A program made the translations under genes and the position numbers. The notes under the pieces were generated by a model. The model saw only the letters and a program-made list of their open reading frames with translations, searched no databases and was not told where the DNA came from. Source: Chaenocephalus aceratus (lineage: Eukaryota > Chordata > Actinopteri > Perciformes > Channichthyidae). Taken from it: a stretch of DNA of 64,000 nt. Position 1 is the first letter of the stretch. Each line of letters starts with the position of its first letter. Of this stretch, positions 13,347 through 27,584 are shown piece by piece. The stretch spans positions 36,417,211 to 36,481,210 of the forward strand of contig CM043800.1 in the NCBI GenBank assembly GCA_023974075.1, written 5' to 3'.

Positions 13347-14571
13347 CCAACAGAGAGAGTAATCATAGGGATGTGTTACATCCCTAGCCAGGGTAAACTA
13401 CCCTGACAGAGTTTGACATGGCTACATGCTCAGGGTGACAAACACTATCACAGCGCCACGCGACTCGCCTCATATCCTATGACACACATAATGCACTGAC
13501 ACACACACATACATCTACACGCACAAACATTTACACGCACCCACACACAGGAGAATCAGATGTGAACACACACTTTGGCACACATTCTGAGGCACATATT
13601 GATATTATGTCAGTGATATGCACAAACACAAAGTGGAGGTGAACACACACGGACATCAATCAGAGCAGGAGGTTAGATCAAACAGCTCACAGTGGGGGGT
13701 TGGTACCAAGTCTATTTACTCAAGTGCTGTACAGTAGCACAGAAAAGTTGTCCAAAATAGTAGATTTTGCACTCAAATTCAAACAGAACATCCAATACTT
13801 TCTCCCAAAAGACTCGCGGTTTGATTGGCTAGCGCTTCTACTGTCAGATATGCATAAACGTGTTTGATTGGCTGGCGCTTCCAGCTCAGCTTCAAAAGTT
13901 GAACATTGCTCAACATTTTAAACCTGGAGATCCTGGAAATCTTCGCTTCGCTCCCCCACAATGCAGTTCGGCGAAAAGCGAGGCAAAGTGACGTCATCCC
14001 CATTCAAAGTCAACGGGCAGAGAAGCGTTGGAAGATTCTTCTGAAGCTGCTGTGTGGACGCACCGTCAACCTCTTCTGGGAAAAGACAGCATGGAGAACT
14101 GGCAGGAAAATAAGTTACTGCAGTAGAAAAGGAAGAAATATCTTTTTCCCCATTTCTATCATTTCATTGAACTAATTACAATATATTTTCTTTTGTTTGT
14201 TTATGACTCTTTTGCTTTAGAAACATGTTTGATCCATAATGCCATGCCAATTAAGACAATTTAATTACCATTTTGTTCAATTGTATGCAGTTCGACTGAA
14301 CCAGGTTTCAGATGGAAATGAAAAGATTTTTTACAGCCATTGTTACTGGAAAAAGGAAGCTTGTTTGGGGTCATTTCGGTTCTCCAGAGATGACAGGAAA
14401 TGATGAGAGAGACAGAAATGAGGACTGGCATGCAAGCGTGTTGCGTGTCATGGTCATCACCAACACCTCGCCTACCATGCGCTCATAAGACTACAATTAA
14501 AAAAGAAACAAGTTATTCTTAAAAATGATATATTTTGTATAGATCTATCATATAGTTTTACATCTGTATGC
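13021..14571. other. Non-coding, simple repeats and possible MITE remains
   Basis: It contains a (CT)n tract at about 13079-13101 and a (CA)n array at about 13309-13344. At 13790-14100 a partly repeated motif (GATTGGCT, A or G, GCGCTTC, seen twice) precedes a GC-richer patch with GTGACGTCATC and GTGTGGACGCACCGT. This resembles an old DNA-transposon fragment, but no paired ends were found. No gene recognised. Confidence 0.4.
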
Positions 14572-15087
14572 TGTTAGGGAAACTTCTGTGTAGCAATGCA
14601 GCGGGAGTCACCGACTCAGGAAGGAGACACCGTAGAGCAGGAGCTTTGATGTCAAACACTGGAGGTTTATTTGGAGTTACGGCCGGAGGATTCACATCAC
14701 AAGTCACACAGTCACGGGGAGACTGCACGGGTGGTTGCCACGTCAATTCTGGAGCGCCTCTCTCTCGTTAGCCCATTTAACTGGTTTAACAGAGAGTAAT
14801 CAACATGTTTTGATAAGATAGCTTTAGACAGTTGGGCACACTGAGTCACTTGCGTCCGTCACTTATGGCCTCGAAGATGTCATACCTTGGAGTCCACAAA
14901 CAACAAAGAAGGAAGTGTCCCAGTGCACCCACAACAACAAACCATCTGTGACCTAGGGTTGCCCGGTCACAGAATGGGAACAACAACATTATGGCTGAAG
15001 CAGCCTGTGTCCTTAAAGGAGATAACAGACGTCAGGGTTGGTCCTGCACGTCATATCTAGGAGTCTAGGTCAATTATTTCCCTAACA
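14572..15087 (-). mobile_element. Solo LTR of a retroelement
   Basis: A 516-bp unit begins TGTTAGGGAA and ends TTCCCTAACA, i.e. TG...CA with a 10-bp inverted terminal match. The flanking 5-mers TATGC (14567-14571) and TATAC (15088-15092) match at 4 of 5 positions and fit a target duplication. On the minus strand an AATAAA signal is followed by CCTCCAGTG, placing a plausible poly(A) region near 14665; this sets the orientation. No internal gag/pol sequence or second LTR is nearby, so it is best read as a recombined solo LTR. The superfamily (ERV or other) is not resolved. Confidence 0.65.
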
Positions 15088-15282
15088 TATACAATATATA
15101 GTAATATATCACCTTTAAAGAACTGTAAATGTAGTTTGCATATTAATATAATTGTAATGCCAAACTCTAGAAAGACAGTGAGTATATTTCACAAATAATT
15201 CAAGTGTTTGACACATTGCTGCAAATCCTCTCTCCTCCCCAGAGCACCCTGACGCTTCATGTGGGCTTCCTTGAATGAATTA

Positions 15283-15565
15283 GGGCTGCTCAATTAGTCG
15301 TATTTTAATCGCAATTACGATTATGGCTCGCAACGATTACGAAAACAACGTAATCGAAATAAAACGATTATTTTTAATTATTATTTTTCTTTTTTTCAGT
15401 TGAATTATACTTAAAGTTCAGGGTAATCAACTGTTCAAAACATAATGTTCAAATGTTCCAATAAATCGATGTTTTCAAAGTAAATGGATCATCGTTTTTA
15501 ATAATCGTGATATCAATTATTGACCCAAATAATCGAGATTATGATTTCTGCCATACTCGAGCAGA
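15283..15565 (+). mobile_element. hAT-type MITE, same family as 8363-10333
   Basis: It begins TAGGGCTGCTCAATTAGTCG and carries the same AT-rich body, with CAATTACGATTATGGC near the left end and TGATATCAATTATTGACCC near the right. It lacks the L1 insertion and shows the uninterrupted target AAAGTTCAGGGTAATCAAC, confirming that the L1 in the first copy is secondary. The right end stops at CGAGCAG without the final CCCTA, so that terminus is degraded. Confidence 0.75.
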
Positions 15566-16467
15566 CATCCTCCTCACTATTTATAACGTTCACTCATATA
15601 CGGCACGACTCCACAACAGCGCAAGCCCACTGCCAGCAGACAGCAGTCTCCCATATCCGACTTCTATCAGGCCACGCTGTCTCATCCCCTAACCAGGAGA
15701 CCCTGCTTTTGTTCCTCTCTGGTGCGCTGCTCGGTCCGAGTCTCCGTTTCAATATAGATCTGTTTCCTAACCTTGCAGCCGCGATGCTCTCTGAGCATTT
15801 TATGTTCTCCAAGGCTATTAAACTCACTACAGTTTGTTGAAGCATTGATTTTGTCACTCTTTGCATGAGGTGGCTCCTTAATTGCTAGTGACAACACTGT
15901 GCTGCCCTATAGTGATATTTCTAAGTTAAGATTTTTAAAAGAGAGGTTCCGTTACGAGATTTAAAATTGACAACTGAATATGCCATGTGTCATTTACTAA
16001 TTAATCGACATTGCTTCTGTCCAAACAACTATCTTAAACCCACACAGTGACACATTCTAAAGAGCCTATTTGTGCCCGCCTTATTGACTAATAGCCTCTG
16101 ATTTAAGCCTCTGGATACATCAACTCCGGTCCGTCTGCTAAGCTGTCCCCTAATCAAACAAGAGAGCAAATATAGTATGTGACAATGCTGAGCTGTCTCC
16201 TCCACTTTGGTCTCAAACTGCCCCCCCCTTCACCCAATGCTTCATCATGTTTTCACCTATTCATCTCGTAAGATAATGTGCATCTCAAGATGTCTTCGTC
16301 CAGTGGGCGGAGCACCCATTACTCATGTTTGAGCCGATTAGGCTGCAGCCATGTCGGCCAGAGGTTCCCTCAGGCCATGGCATTTTGTGTTTTGGTGTGT
16401 TTGTGTGTGTGGACATTTGGATGACTGTTTTCTGCATCCATCCGAATTTTTGAAATTCTTTATTAGG

Positions 16468-16486
16468 CTGTGTGTGTGTGTGTGTG

Positions 16487-16572
<86 letters not shown>

Positions 16573-16589
16573 TGTGTGTGTGTGTGTGT
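16468..16589. repeat. (TG)n microsatellite, about 122 bp
   Basis: Nearly pure TG dinucleotides with isolated TGCG and TGAG interruptions. Length is likely polymorphic. Confidence 0.95.
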
Positions 16590-17358
16590 TAGGAGTGTTT
16601 ACCCCAAAGCTTTGACCCTCAGCTGCAGTTTTTAGGAAGTCAGGAGGAGCCTCCATGTGCTGTCGCTCCCGTTCCATCACACACTCTGACACACGCCTGC
16701 AGTGCTTTTGTGTGCGTGTGTTGTCTAATTTACCCCACTCATGGTTTGCAGCACCACGACGGTGACAATGAATCTGCTCTGTGAGAGTGCCTGTCTGCGT
16801 ACTAAGCCAGTCTTTTTATATTCGCACTATGTTGAAGATCCAACATGCAGAAACAAATATAATATTACTGGTGATTTAGGCCTCACTGCATCCACTGAAC
16901 GTCTGCTGTCACTCTCTGTTTCAGTCTCCCTTTCTGTCTCTTAATATGCATTCAACAGCTGTCTCTCTCTCATTTCCATCCCACACCACTTTGCTCTTGA
17001 CAAATTGATGTGAAGCACTTTTACATAACAACTACGTATCACACACACACACACACACTCCAAACACCATCCACAGCACAAATGTAAACCTTACTCGACC
17101 ATTACACATACACTTTGCTGCAGGTGTGAAGAGCCCAGAGTTTTTTTTGCGGATGTGTGTTTTCATACTTTTCTCTTTGTAGAACACAAATGTGCTCTCG
17201 TGTTAACTATTGCTTGGAAAGCATTCAAAAGAGGGGAGGGAGCGATGGGGGAAGACAGAGGGAGAGGGGGGGGAATTGACATTCTGCCCGAGCACTGTGC
17301 TCTGCTCGTGGAATAATGATTAGCTCCTCAGTATTCTAGTCACAAATGCTTCACTATC

Positions 17359-17466
<108 letters not shown>

Positions 17467-17694
17467 AGGAGGAAACATGAGGGCAGGGGAACGAGAGGGA
17501 GGAGACAACTAGAGGGAGGAGGGGGAGGCGTGAGAGGAGAGGAGCACAGGGAGAAACAAGGTGAGGAAGGGAGCAGGGGATGAAACAAGTGAGGAGTAAT
17601 GGAGGACAGAACAGATGAGTGTACAGTGTGACATAAGCGGTGGATGTAGGTGCCCGTATGCTGCAGTACACACACACCTATAGACTGTATAAGG

Positions 17695-17696
<2 letters not shown>

Positions 17697-17733
<37 letters not shown>
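17697..17733. repeat. (CA)n microsatellite
   Basis: A pure CA array of about 37 bp. A second CA array lies about 135 bp downstream. Confidence 0.9.
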
Positions 17734-17738
<5 letters not shown>

Positions 17739-17864
17739 GATGCATGCTGCGTGTGTTCAAGATCGAAACAGGCGCAACAGTCGGAAAACATTTGCCAAAC
17801 TAAAATTCGAAGCTAGTGCAAGTGGCGCATGCACACGAAAAAACACTCTTGTGCACCATTGCAT

Positions 17865-17867
<3 letters not shown>

Positions 17868-17914
<47 letters not shown>
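17868..17914. repeat. (CA)n microsatellite
   Basis: A CA array of about 47 bp, extended by interrupted CA-rich sequence to about 17932. Confidence 0.9.
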
Positions 17915-17916
<2 letters not shown>

Positions 17917-18557
17917 GCACACTCACACACAAAAACACCAGTACATGCGTGGAGACTACTTTGTCAAAGTCAGAGCAGGTACAGCCACCTCAGCAAACAG
18001 GGAGACAGAGGCTATGTCGCAGGGGGGAGAGAGGGGCTGGACAGAACACGGGAGTGATGATGAAAAAGGAGAAAAGGAAAAATAAGAGAAGGACAGAGGC
18101 GGGAGGAAAGCATGTGCAGGAAGTAAATATGTAATCCCAAAGCGTAGAGAATGATAAATGTATACCATTACCTAAGTCGGTCAATCATCCTGTAATAAAT
18201 AAGATATGATAATTGAGTGTGGAGTAAGTTTACATAAGTGTGCTCATTTAGTCCAAAACAGAGAACTACATCATGTTTTTCCACGCCTCCTAATTCAGAC
18301 TTCTTGTATGACTGATTAGCATCATTTTGATTAAGATGTATAATCTTAAAACACACTGTGGTAAATAATTTGATAATGCAACTTGTAGAGAAAAAGCTAA
18401 TCAGCAACAATCACAAATAGATTAGGTGAAATTAATATTAAGTGTTATAGATTAGGCATTTAAAATCTGGTAAAGTTTGAGATAATTCATCTATTATATA
18501 TATCTCCTTGGATGGTAAAAGAAAAACAGTAATGGTAGTTTAGAAGAGTCCCTAAGC

Positions 18558-18850
18558 CGGGGTGTCAAACTCAAACACACAGAGGGCCGGACTGGTTCAA
18601 TGTTTATTGCAGAACGTATTGAGATGAACTTATTGCACATATTAAACCTGGAACTAACAAAGCTTACATGATTGCCTATAAAAACAACATTAATTAATCA
18701 GTTGCATTTATTTCTTATGGCTCTATCTGCAGCTTTTCCAGAGTCATTTCTTATGATTACATTTTCCCACAGGCCAACAACAGCTTCAACAAAACTATTT
18801 CCCTCAAAGAACAAACCACACGTGCAAACCGCGACGCTTTCCAGGGCACG
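18558..18850. mobile_element. Truncated hAT-like element (copy 1)
   Basis: It begins CGGGGTGTCAAACTCAAACA and continues with the body of the 248-813 element, including GGGCCGGACTGGTTCAATG and CTTATGGCTCTATCTGCAG. Similarity is lost after about 18850 and no right end was found. Confidence 0.6.
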
Positions 18851-18893
18851 CATTTCAAGCTCTCCTCCACTCCAGCTGTGACATCGCGCACTC

Positions 18894-19907
<1,014 letters not shown>

Positions 19908-21241
19908 GCCTTAACGAGCTGCATGTTAAAATCTGAAGAAGGCCTCTTTACCAAGCTCCAAACTAAGTTAAATATCTCAAAAAGTGTAAAAAATATCAAA
20001 AATCTGAATAACAAGTTTTATAGCAGAGGTTTTGTGATCATTTTAAAGTTGGAATGATTTCTGTAGCTAAAAGTATGCTGAAGTTATTCGACGGCAAACT
20101 ATTTGGTGAAATAAGAAAACAGCATTCGCACTAAATATAAATAATAATGCTTTCACCATTTTTTTTAACCATCCTACACAACCTGTGCATTTTATTTTAT
20201 CTTTTTCAATATGTATTTAATCATCAAAAACAATGTGGCTTTCTCTATTTAATTAGCTTATTTTCTTATACTTGTCCAATCTCAAAGTTCTATCTTTTTA
20301 TATTCATTAATGTAATTGTATCAATCTTTCTTATAAATGGCAATTAGAAAACACAACATACTGTAAGGTAAATCTTCTTTAGCTCAATAAAAAACATTTA
20401 AATATCATACTGTGTGTAACACCCTCAAGCAGAGGTCACCATGGTCATTTGAGATTCTGCATGAACATCCCCGTAGTGTACGTACGGATATAACTTAATA
20501 AAACATGTATTTTTCCTGTGAATAAAAACAGTATTATTTATGTTGTAGGGACAAATTGTACATTCAGTGCATTGACCTTAACAGGATTTATGATATTTTC
20601 CTTCTCCTTTAGCATTACCGCATATGTGATTTCCACTGGTGACCTTTAGTGGGTACATGATAGCTTTGCTGTGTTTTTAATACTGCATTTCTTAGAAACA
20701 TTGCAGTGTTCCTTTTGTTATTATTTGAAGTGGCTAGATTACATACGTTTCCCCTCCATCACATCAAACTGGGAAATGATTTGCATTCAATGCTAAGGGA
20801 AAAATAAATCCTTCGAGCATATAAATACCTCAATCAATCCATTAAGGGTTTTAGACAGCACTTAAAGACATAACATATGTCACTTTAAAAAATAACACAG
20901 TTAACCTGCTATTAATATTGAAAAAGCAAGCAGAGTTTCATGTTACCTTGGAAACAAAGCTGTGCCCAGCATCTTAAACTTGCCAAGTTTCAATAGAAAT
21001 GCCATCAACAGGAGATGGATCAGTCTTTGTTAACAAATACTGTATTGAAGTTCCCTGTAGGATTATAATGATTTACTATATTATACCTCCAGCATTTTGG
21101 AGCCTAGTTTTGCACATTTGCAGCGCGTCCTTCAGCCAGATGATGATAACACTGCAGGAGAGCTTGTACTAAAAGACCATAAGGTATCAGCCATTTTGAC
21201 TCAAGTGCTATCCAAAGGCTTTACCCATAATACATTTCTCA
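19908..21241. other. AT-rich non-coding stretch (copy 1)
   Basis: No gene, transposon ends or RNA gene recognised. It is AT-rich with short runs and could include conserved non-coding sequence, which cannot be judged without alignment. The same sequence recurs at about 33155-34490. Confidence 0.45.
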
Positions 21242-21280
21242 GGGCCAAAGGGCGTAAGTGCACTTACGTCCCTTTGGCCC
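21242..21280. repeat. 39-bp near-perfect palindrome (copy 1)
   Basis: GGGCCAAAGGG-CGTAAGTG is followed at once by CACTTACG-T-CCCTTTGGCCC. The arms are complementary except for one unpaired base. It could form a stem-loop or be the fused ends of a small palindromic element. The copy at 34491-34529 is identical. Confidence 0.8.
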
Positions 21281-24200
21281 CAAATAGTTCAGTGTGTTCT
21301 GTGTTAGGTCTTTTGGTTTTTGATGAATAACTCTGGATTGGTTTTGAATTCACATGCACCCTTTTGGCAGTAGAAAGAGCTCATCAAGAGCTTTCATTTG
21401 ATATAACTCATTTTTGACCAAAATGCCCCTCTGGTTCTCACCCCTCGATATTGCAAACTGAAAAAGATTCAATTTATATTTAACAGGAGCCAAAAGTGCT
21501 CAGAATACAGAACTATTTACTCATTACCTCCACCAAGAGCGTTATTTATTTCAGTGTGATTTGTTTGTCTTTTTGCCAACATAGTATAAGAACTACTGCC
21601 TCCATTTTCATAAAACCTGGTAAGAGGAAAGAACCCAATACATTACTGAATTACTGATACATGCATTAATTTGTAATTACATTATTTACAGAAATGGCCT
21701 TGGAGTAGGTCTGCCCTCTCCAAATGTACTACTACTTTATCGGTGTTTTTAAATCTACTTTTAAGAGAAGATAGACTAGTTATACTCAAGCAGTGATCCG
21801 AGCACCCTGTGGGTTACTTCTACAGTTGCAAGGGGTCGGTTAAAAGAGAGCACATTTTGCTTAAAGTCACAAATAAGAGGTACAAATATAGCAAAAACAA
21901 CAGATAAACTTCAAATATAATAGATACATTTATAAAAAAAAGTAGCAAAAGATAAATACAGTGTTAAAATACTCCTGCAATAAAAATCTTACTCAAATAC
22001 AAGTACACAGTAAGCATTAGAATGTAATAAAGTACCAGAAGTTAAAATACTCATTATACAGTATATCGCCCATATCATACGAATATAGTGTTCCTTACTG
22101 GATTATAATATATGATTATATATATATATGATATACTTGAATAATGCAGCAGTTAAGAAGAGGTGGGGCTGGTTTTCTATTTCTTTATACGTCTGGGTAG
22201 CTTTACCGATGATAATATATATTTTCTACTTAATTTCATAATTGGTATTGGTACTAGTATGCCTTTGAAAAGAAACAAATACAAAAATAGTTCAATATTT
22301 GACTTCCAAATGTAGTGGAGTAGAAGTGTAAAGTAACATAAAATGGAAATGCTCAAGTAAAGTACAAGTATATAAAAATTGTACTCTACTTAAATACAGC
22401 ACTTGAGTAAATAGGGAGCATATCCCCGGGTCCAGTTCTCCGGCTCAATATCACACATTAAAGAGTTGATGTTTTCTGTAAGGTTTCCCTCAGTCACATG
22501 TTCAATGCATGTTTCCCATGGGCAATATGTTGACAGGCATCACCCTGCAGCTAACATCCTCCTGGTGTAAAAAACACATTGAAACCTGACTGAAACCTTT
22601 GCCTTGAATTTGAACTAAGGACATTTCTATCTTCACTACAATTCAGAGGTATACTTTTACTACAAGTATTTAATACCTTTAGTTACTTTGCAGATTTGGT
22701 TTATTGATGTGGAATATAATCAACACTAAAATAAGACTTTAGTTCCACCTGGAGTAAATTCACAAGCTACCCTGCAGTATACAAAGTCATTAAAACTATC
22801 TGTACATTTACCAGCTTTGAGAACACTTTCATGCATCAATAATTATAATCAAAACACATAATTTATAACTCTAAAAACCGGCCAATCTGTACTTTAACTT
22901 TTGGTACTTTAAGTACTTTTATACTTTTACTTGAGTAACAAGACTTGCAGGGCTTTTACTTGTAACAGAGTATTAGTCTGATACTTCTACTTCCTCTGCA
23001 GATCTCTTTCAACGTTAGTTCAATTCAACAATATAGGAACCTTGGAACATAGAGATGACCCTGAGTAGGCTAGTTAGCTAGAAAAAACTAACGCTAGCTA
23101 AAAGTAATATTCGCATACAAAGTTGAACAGCTAAAAATAATGGTAAAATGTTAATAATAATTGAAGGTAATGTTAATAGGTTGAATTTGCTTTGACAAAA
23201 GTTGTGGACATATGGCCGAAATTGATAAGTCGTTGAAATATAGGCTAGCTAAAAGTAGTTAAGCTAATGCTGAACCGTTGAAACGTCAATTTTCCTTCCA
23301 ACTGAACATTTGTAAAAGTTCTCATTGACTACAGAAAGAAAACTTCACATATTTACAGACTCGATATTAACTTCATATCCTACAATTGTTGTCTTACCTG
23401 GAGTTGTCAAATGAGCATGAGAAACGGTGTCATACACTCAGTGGAAAAAATTCACTAAACTACAGTAGGCCTACTTGAGTTGAGTTAAGTACTGTAGTTA
23501 AGTACAATTGTGTCTACTTTGTACTTCTACCACACTAGTACTCAGAGGCAAATAGTGTACTTTTTCTCCACTGCATTTAATACCTTTAGTTTCTCTGCAG
23601 ACTTGGATTAATGATGTGAAATATATTCAACATTTAAATAAGACTTTTGTTACACCTGGAGTATATCCACAAGCTACCTTGAACTTTAAAAAGGAATACA
23701 AATTAGCATCACATAATTTATCATTCTGAAAAGGGCCATGAGTACTTTTTTGGTACTTTAAGTATATTTTGATGCTACAGTAGTATAACATTTAGATTGC
23801 GAGACTTTAACTTTTAACAGAGTATCCCTACACTCTGGAACTTTTACTTGAGTACAATATCTGAGCCATTCTTCCATCTCTGGCTGACTACAGAAAGAAA
23901 ACTTCAAATATTGCCACTCAAAATTCACAGCAACATGCAACCGTTTTAAACATGTGTATCACCTTCATATACTATAATATCCTCTTACCTGGAGGTGTCA
24001 AATGAGCCTGAGAAACGGTGTCCTCCACCTGCCAGGCACGCGGTGATGTCAGCGAGTTTACTGATGTGAGAGCTGAATACGCACATTTCTCTCCTGAGGG
24101 TCACTTGGGTATTTTTAGTGATTGTGTTATAAAAAGACGTGTGAATAAAAGGTTGCCCAGGGTGAGGGCAGCTACATCATGTGTGCTTGTTTCGCCTGTT

Positions 24201-26340
24201 TTCATTTGTAATAAGGACACTTCTAAATCTGATGGTTATTTAACGGCCTGTGAATCTGCATAATTGTCTATTTCATTTGGTTGTATTAAAAGCTTAAAAA
24301 AATTAAATGTCACTGCCTACAAATGCCATGAATAATTTACATACATAATTGTAGAAACTATGCACATTTAATACACAGTAGTTTATATTCCTCTCAGCTA
24401 TATGCATGCATGATTATGAATCATTTATTTGCATATTGGTTTGTGTGAATTTTCATCAGTGAAGTGCAAAATAGAGAAGCTATTCAGTTAAACATTTAAC
24501 AGCTAAACATATTTTCTGTTAACTGAAGGGTCCTTGAAATAATAAAAAAAAAGTATCAGTCCAAGGACATTTCTATAATAAAACTTCTGTTTCCTTGACT
24601 CCTATATGTGCACTTCACAGCTGCATTTCTTTATAAATGTCAACCACTTTGGTCACACATAACAAGGGAAACCAGATAGGGCATGTCAGCCAAGTCCTGA
24701 CATCATAATGTTATGTTAAAATCACACCAAGGGCCATAAGTTAAACTGTGGCCATTTCTCAATGTCGAGGAGGCTTGCTTGGTAGCACATGTATGCTGGG
24801 CATTTAAACAGTCCTTCGGCGCCACTCGATGACGTAGTATGCTTGAAATAGTGGCTCTGGAACAGCTTTACTCGACATTGAGAAACGGCCCGGATCCCAG
24901 AACAAGAAGTGAGAAAACGAAACCACAAAGTCAAATGTCTGTACGGCAAAAAGACCAATACACTTCAGTGAGGCAGCATCCCTAGAGCATACAAGTCTCA
25001 TGATTTCACCTCCAGCATCCACAATTTCATTACATGTCTGTGTGCGCGTGCGTGTGTGTGTGTGTGTGTGTGGAGCGTTTTCATTTTCACCGCTAGGCAG
25101 CAGGTATGATAAACGGCACTCTACCAGAATATTACCTCTCAAGGTTTTCTAGGAAGGATGAAAATAGCATGAATTTCTCGACTGGCTGCTTGTTGACTCT
25201 CAGGCTGAGCGTTGAGGAGCATCTAAATTCTTGGCACCGGCTTCTTTTCGCTCCTGTGGTGTCCTCTATTTCCCAATATGCCTCTCACTCTGCAGATATT
25301 CTGCCATTTCTCCCATTTCAGTACCAATCACAATCATCAGCATTTCTCCCTCCCTCCATGACATGAAAACAAACTAAGACTGAGTGCCTCTGCGTGTGTG
25401 TGTGGTTTCAAACCCCCCTGTCAGCAATCACTGGGTAGGAGACAGCCATAAACTGCGCTTTAGAATCGTATAATGGGCTAGTGCAGCGCTGGCAAAACTT
25501 ATATCATTATGCCTCTTCCCATTTAGACACAAATAGGATCATTATTTTTGATAACTTTACAGCAAGTGCTGGATGATTTCATTGCACTACTTGCCACGGC
25601 ATCACACTGTATTTCAGCTAGAGCATCGTACATCTTGCCATCGCCCTGTTATCATTGTGTGTAATTACGAGGCAAATGCAATCAATAACACAATGTCCTA
25701 CAAATTATTGGAACATTACGATTGATCTGTACAAACAACAGCACTTCGTTCTACATTTTCGCGAGTATAAGTGTGACAGAGAGAAACTGAGTGGTTTGAA
25801 ACGCTGTACAGTGACTTGTCAGTGTATTTCTCAGTAAAGGACCTCGTAATGTTTGTCAAAAGGCAGAAGTGGCAATTTACAGCAGGACCTATAAAGTCCA
25901 TCCCATCTGACAGGATGAGGGCAATGCCCCGGTGTCATCTACCTTATAAATTGATGGATGCTTACAAGTGTGAAAGTGAGTTTTATTATAAAGAAAGCAA
26001 TAGACATTTCAGGGGCCAACACCACTTGTCTACCCCTAATAAAAAAGGGGGCTCCGATGTCTTTTTATAATCGAGGGGCCAATTGTATGACCTGTTTTCC
26101 AATGAGTTTGAAATATTAACTTAAGGTACTTGCTGTTCTCTTGAGCATTTCATCTATGACTTTTGAGTCATTTTTTTTTTTTAACAATATTATTAGATTT
26201 TCCTCTCAAGCTGTAAAATAGTTTAGCTACACAGTCAAACAATCAAACTATACATGTATGGTAATAACTCGAACTTTTAACTCGACAGTCAATTAATCTT
26301 TCAGCCTTTTCTCTACTGAGAATAGTATTTAATGTCTCGA
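21281..26340. other. Non-coding, with repeats of the ACTTGAGTA-type fish family (copy 1)
   Basis: Several stretches share the phrases TTTAGTTACTTTGCAGA, ACCTGGAGTA and CTTTTACTTGAGTA. These are at about 21960-22415, 22620-23000 and 23480-23860; one more copy lies at 61880-62045. They are dispersed-repeat sequence, not genes. The remainder to 26340 lacks recognised coding sequence. A (TG)n tract is at about 25038-25071. An AATAAA on the minus strand (25982-25987) could be a poly(A) signal for the exon copy above it. Confidence 0.5.
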
Positions 26341-26622
26341 TTACACCGTTTCCTCCACGATGAACTCGATGGCGTGCTGCTCCGACTGGCTCGTCTCCAC
26401 CATGGTGATTTCGTTTCCGTCCATGGTGATGGTGGGGACGTTGATGCCCTGCCCTCCCAGCACAGAGGAGGGCAGGATGACGACCTGCGAGGTGCCGTCT
26501 ATGTTGCCGAACTGATCGGAGGGGATCATGACGGTCTCTGTGCCTCCGTCGCCCTGCAGCACGTAGATGGTCTGCACTGAGCCAGAATCGAGGTCCCCCG
26601 TGGAGGCCAGCGAGGACAGCAC
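26341..26622 (-). pseudogene. Duplicate copy of the terminal zinc-finger-gene exon
   Basis: It is identical in sequence and reading frame to the exon at 39591-39872: 93 codons and a TAA stop, with the tail ending IVEETV. It belongs to copy 1 of the 13.1-kb duplication. That copy lacks the upstream exons at 44482 and 50956, so it is most likely the same exon assembled twice. The open frame is intact. It is labelled pseudogene only because it should not be counted as an independent gene. Confidence 0.7.
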
Positions 26623-26810
26623 CTTAATAATAATAATAATAAGCTTTATTTATATAGCACTTTTCATACAACACAGCGAAACATAACATCTGACCAGGCC
26701 AACAGACACAAGGAGGTAAAACGTACGACAACAAAAATAAAACAAACAATGGTTTCTCTGACACAAGACAACTGAGTCGATGCAACAATATCAAATATAA
26801 AACATATACA
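26623..26810 (-). mobile_element. LINE (L2-type) 3' tail abutting the terminal exon (copy 1)
   Basis: On the minus strand the sequence reads AAAAGTGCTATATAAATAAA and then a TTA-repeat tail, the usual 3' end of fish L2-type elements. The tail ends AAG directly at the exon boundary at 26622/26623. The 5' limit near 26810 is approximate. Confidence 0.6.
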
Positions 26811-26991
26811 TAGTGTTGGGAAAATACTGAATGTACTCTTTCTATATCAGAGTAGCACATGATGACAGAGGCCCAACTGTAACTGTGTACGTAACCAGAT
26901 GTATGATTACATGGATGACGCTCATGAGACACTGTGTTTTATATACGATAGCTATGTTCCTACGAATAAACATGATGACACAGCCATCACA

Positions 26992-27055
26992 GGGAGATAG
27001 GCATATGAGTGAAGGGAGATAGGCATATGAGTGAAGGGAGATAGGCATATGACTG
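26992..27055. repeat. 22-bp tandem repeat, about 3 units (copy 1)
   Basis: The unit GGGAGATAGGCATATGAGTG plus AA is repeated at 26992, 27014 and 27036, the last unit being partial. The copy at 40243-40306 has the same unit number. Confidence 0.9.
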
Positions 27056-27269
27056 TCATGTTTATTGCTTACGCAGGCCTTAGCTAATCTGAACTAAGGC
27101 CAGAATACTGCTTTGAACCGGTATTCCTGCATCTTGTGACTGTAACACTCTCTTGTATATAAGCATGCCAAGGACAATATTCGGAGAACTATTTTGTCAG
27201 GATAATAAATACATGTATCCTGATATTTAAGATCAAGCCGGTGACGAGTGATGTTTTTCTAACACATAC

Positions 27270-27584
27270 CTTGGCCCCTTCCAGGACCTTCTGGACGTGG
27301 GCGGCCTCAGCTGCCTGCGCCGCCTCCTCAGCGCTCTCCAAAGGCAGGTCTCCGTGCAGCCGGATGTGTTTATCCAGGTTGGAGCGCGAGCGAAAAGCAG
27401 CGGGGCAGTGGGGGCAGGGGTAGGGCTTCTCCCCGCTGTGGGTGCGGGCGTGCTCTGTGAGCCGGGCCGCCACGCTGAAGCTCTTTCCACAAATCCAGCA
27501 GCAGAAAGGTCGCAGGCCGCTGTGGATGCGCTCGTGGTCCTGGAGGTGGGGCAGCTGCCGGAAACGCTTCCCACATGTGGCGCA
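27270..27584 (-). pseudogene. Duplicate copy of the three-finger exon
   Basis: Same 315-bp exon as 40521-40835 with intact frame, acceptor (CCATCCAG) and donor (GCCAAG/GTATGT). It belongs to copy 1 of the assembly-type duplication and should not be counted as an independent gene segment. See 40521-40835 for domain content. Confidence 0.7.

Noticed and set aside
26332..26580. Plus-strand 82-codon His/Asp-rich frame opposite the terminal exon (also 39582-39830)
   Set aside because: Antisense shadow of the terminal coding exon. No independent support.
26992..27055. Short regularly repeated 22-bp units considered as a CRISPR-like array
   Set aside because: The units are contiguous with no spacers and there are only about three. 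The genome is eukaryotic. It is an ordinary tandem repeat.
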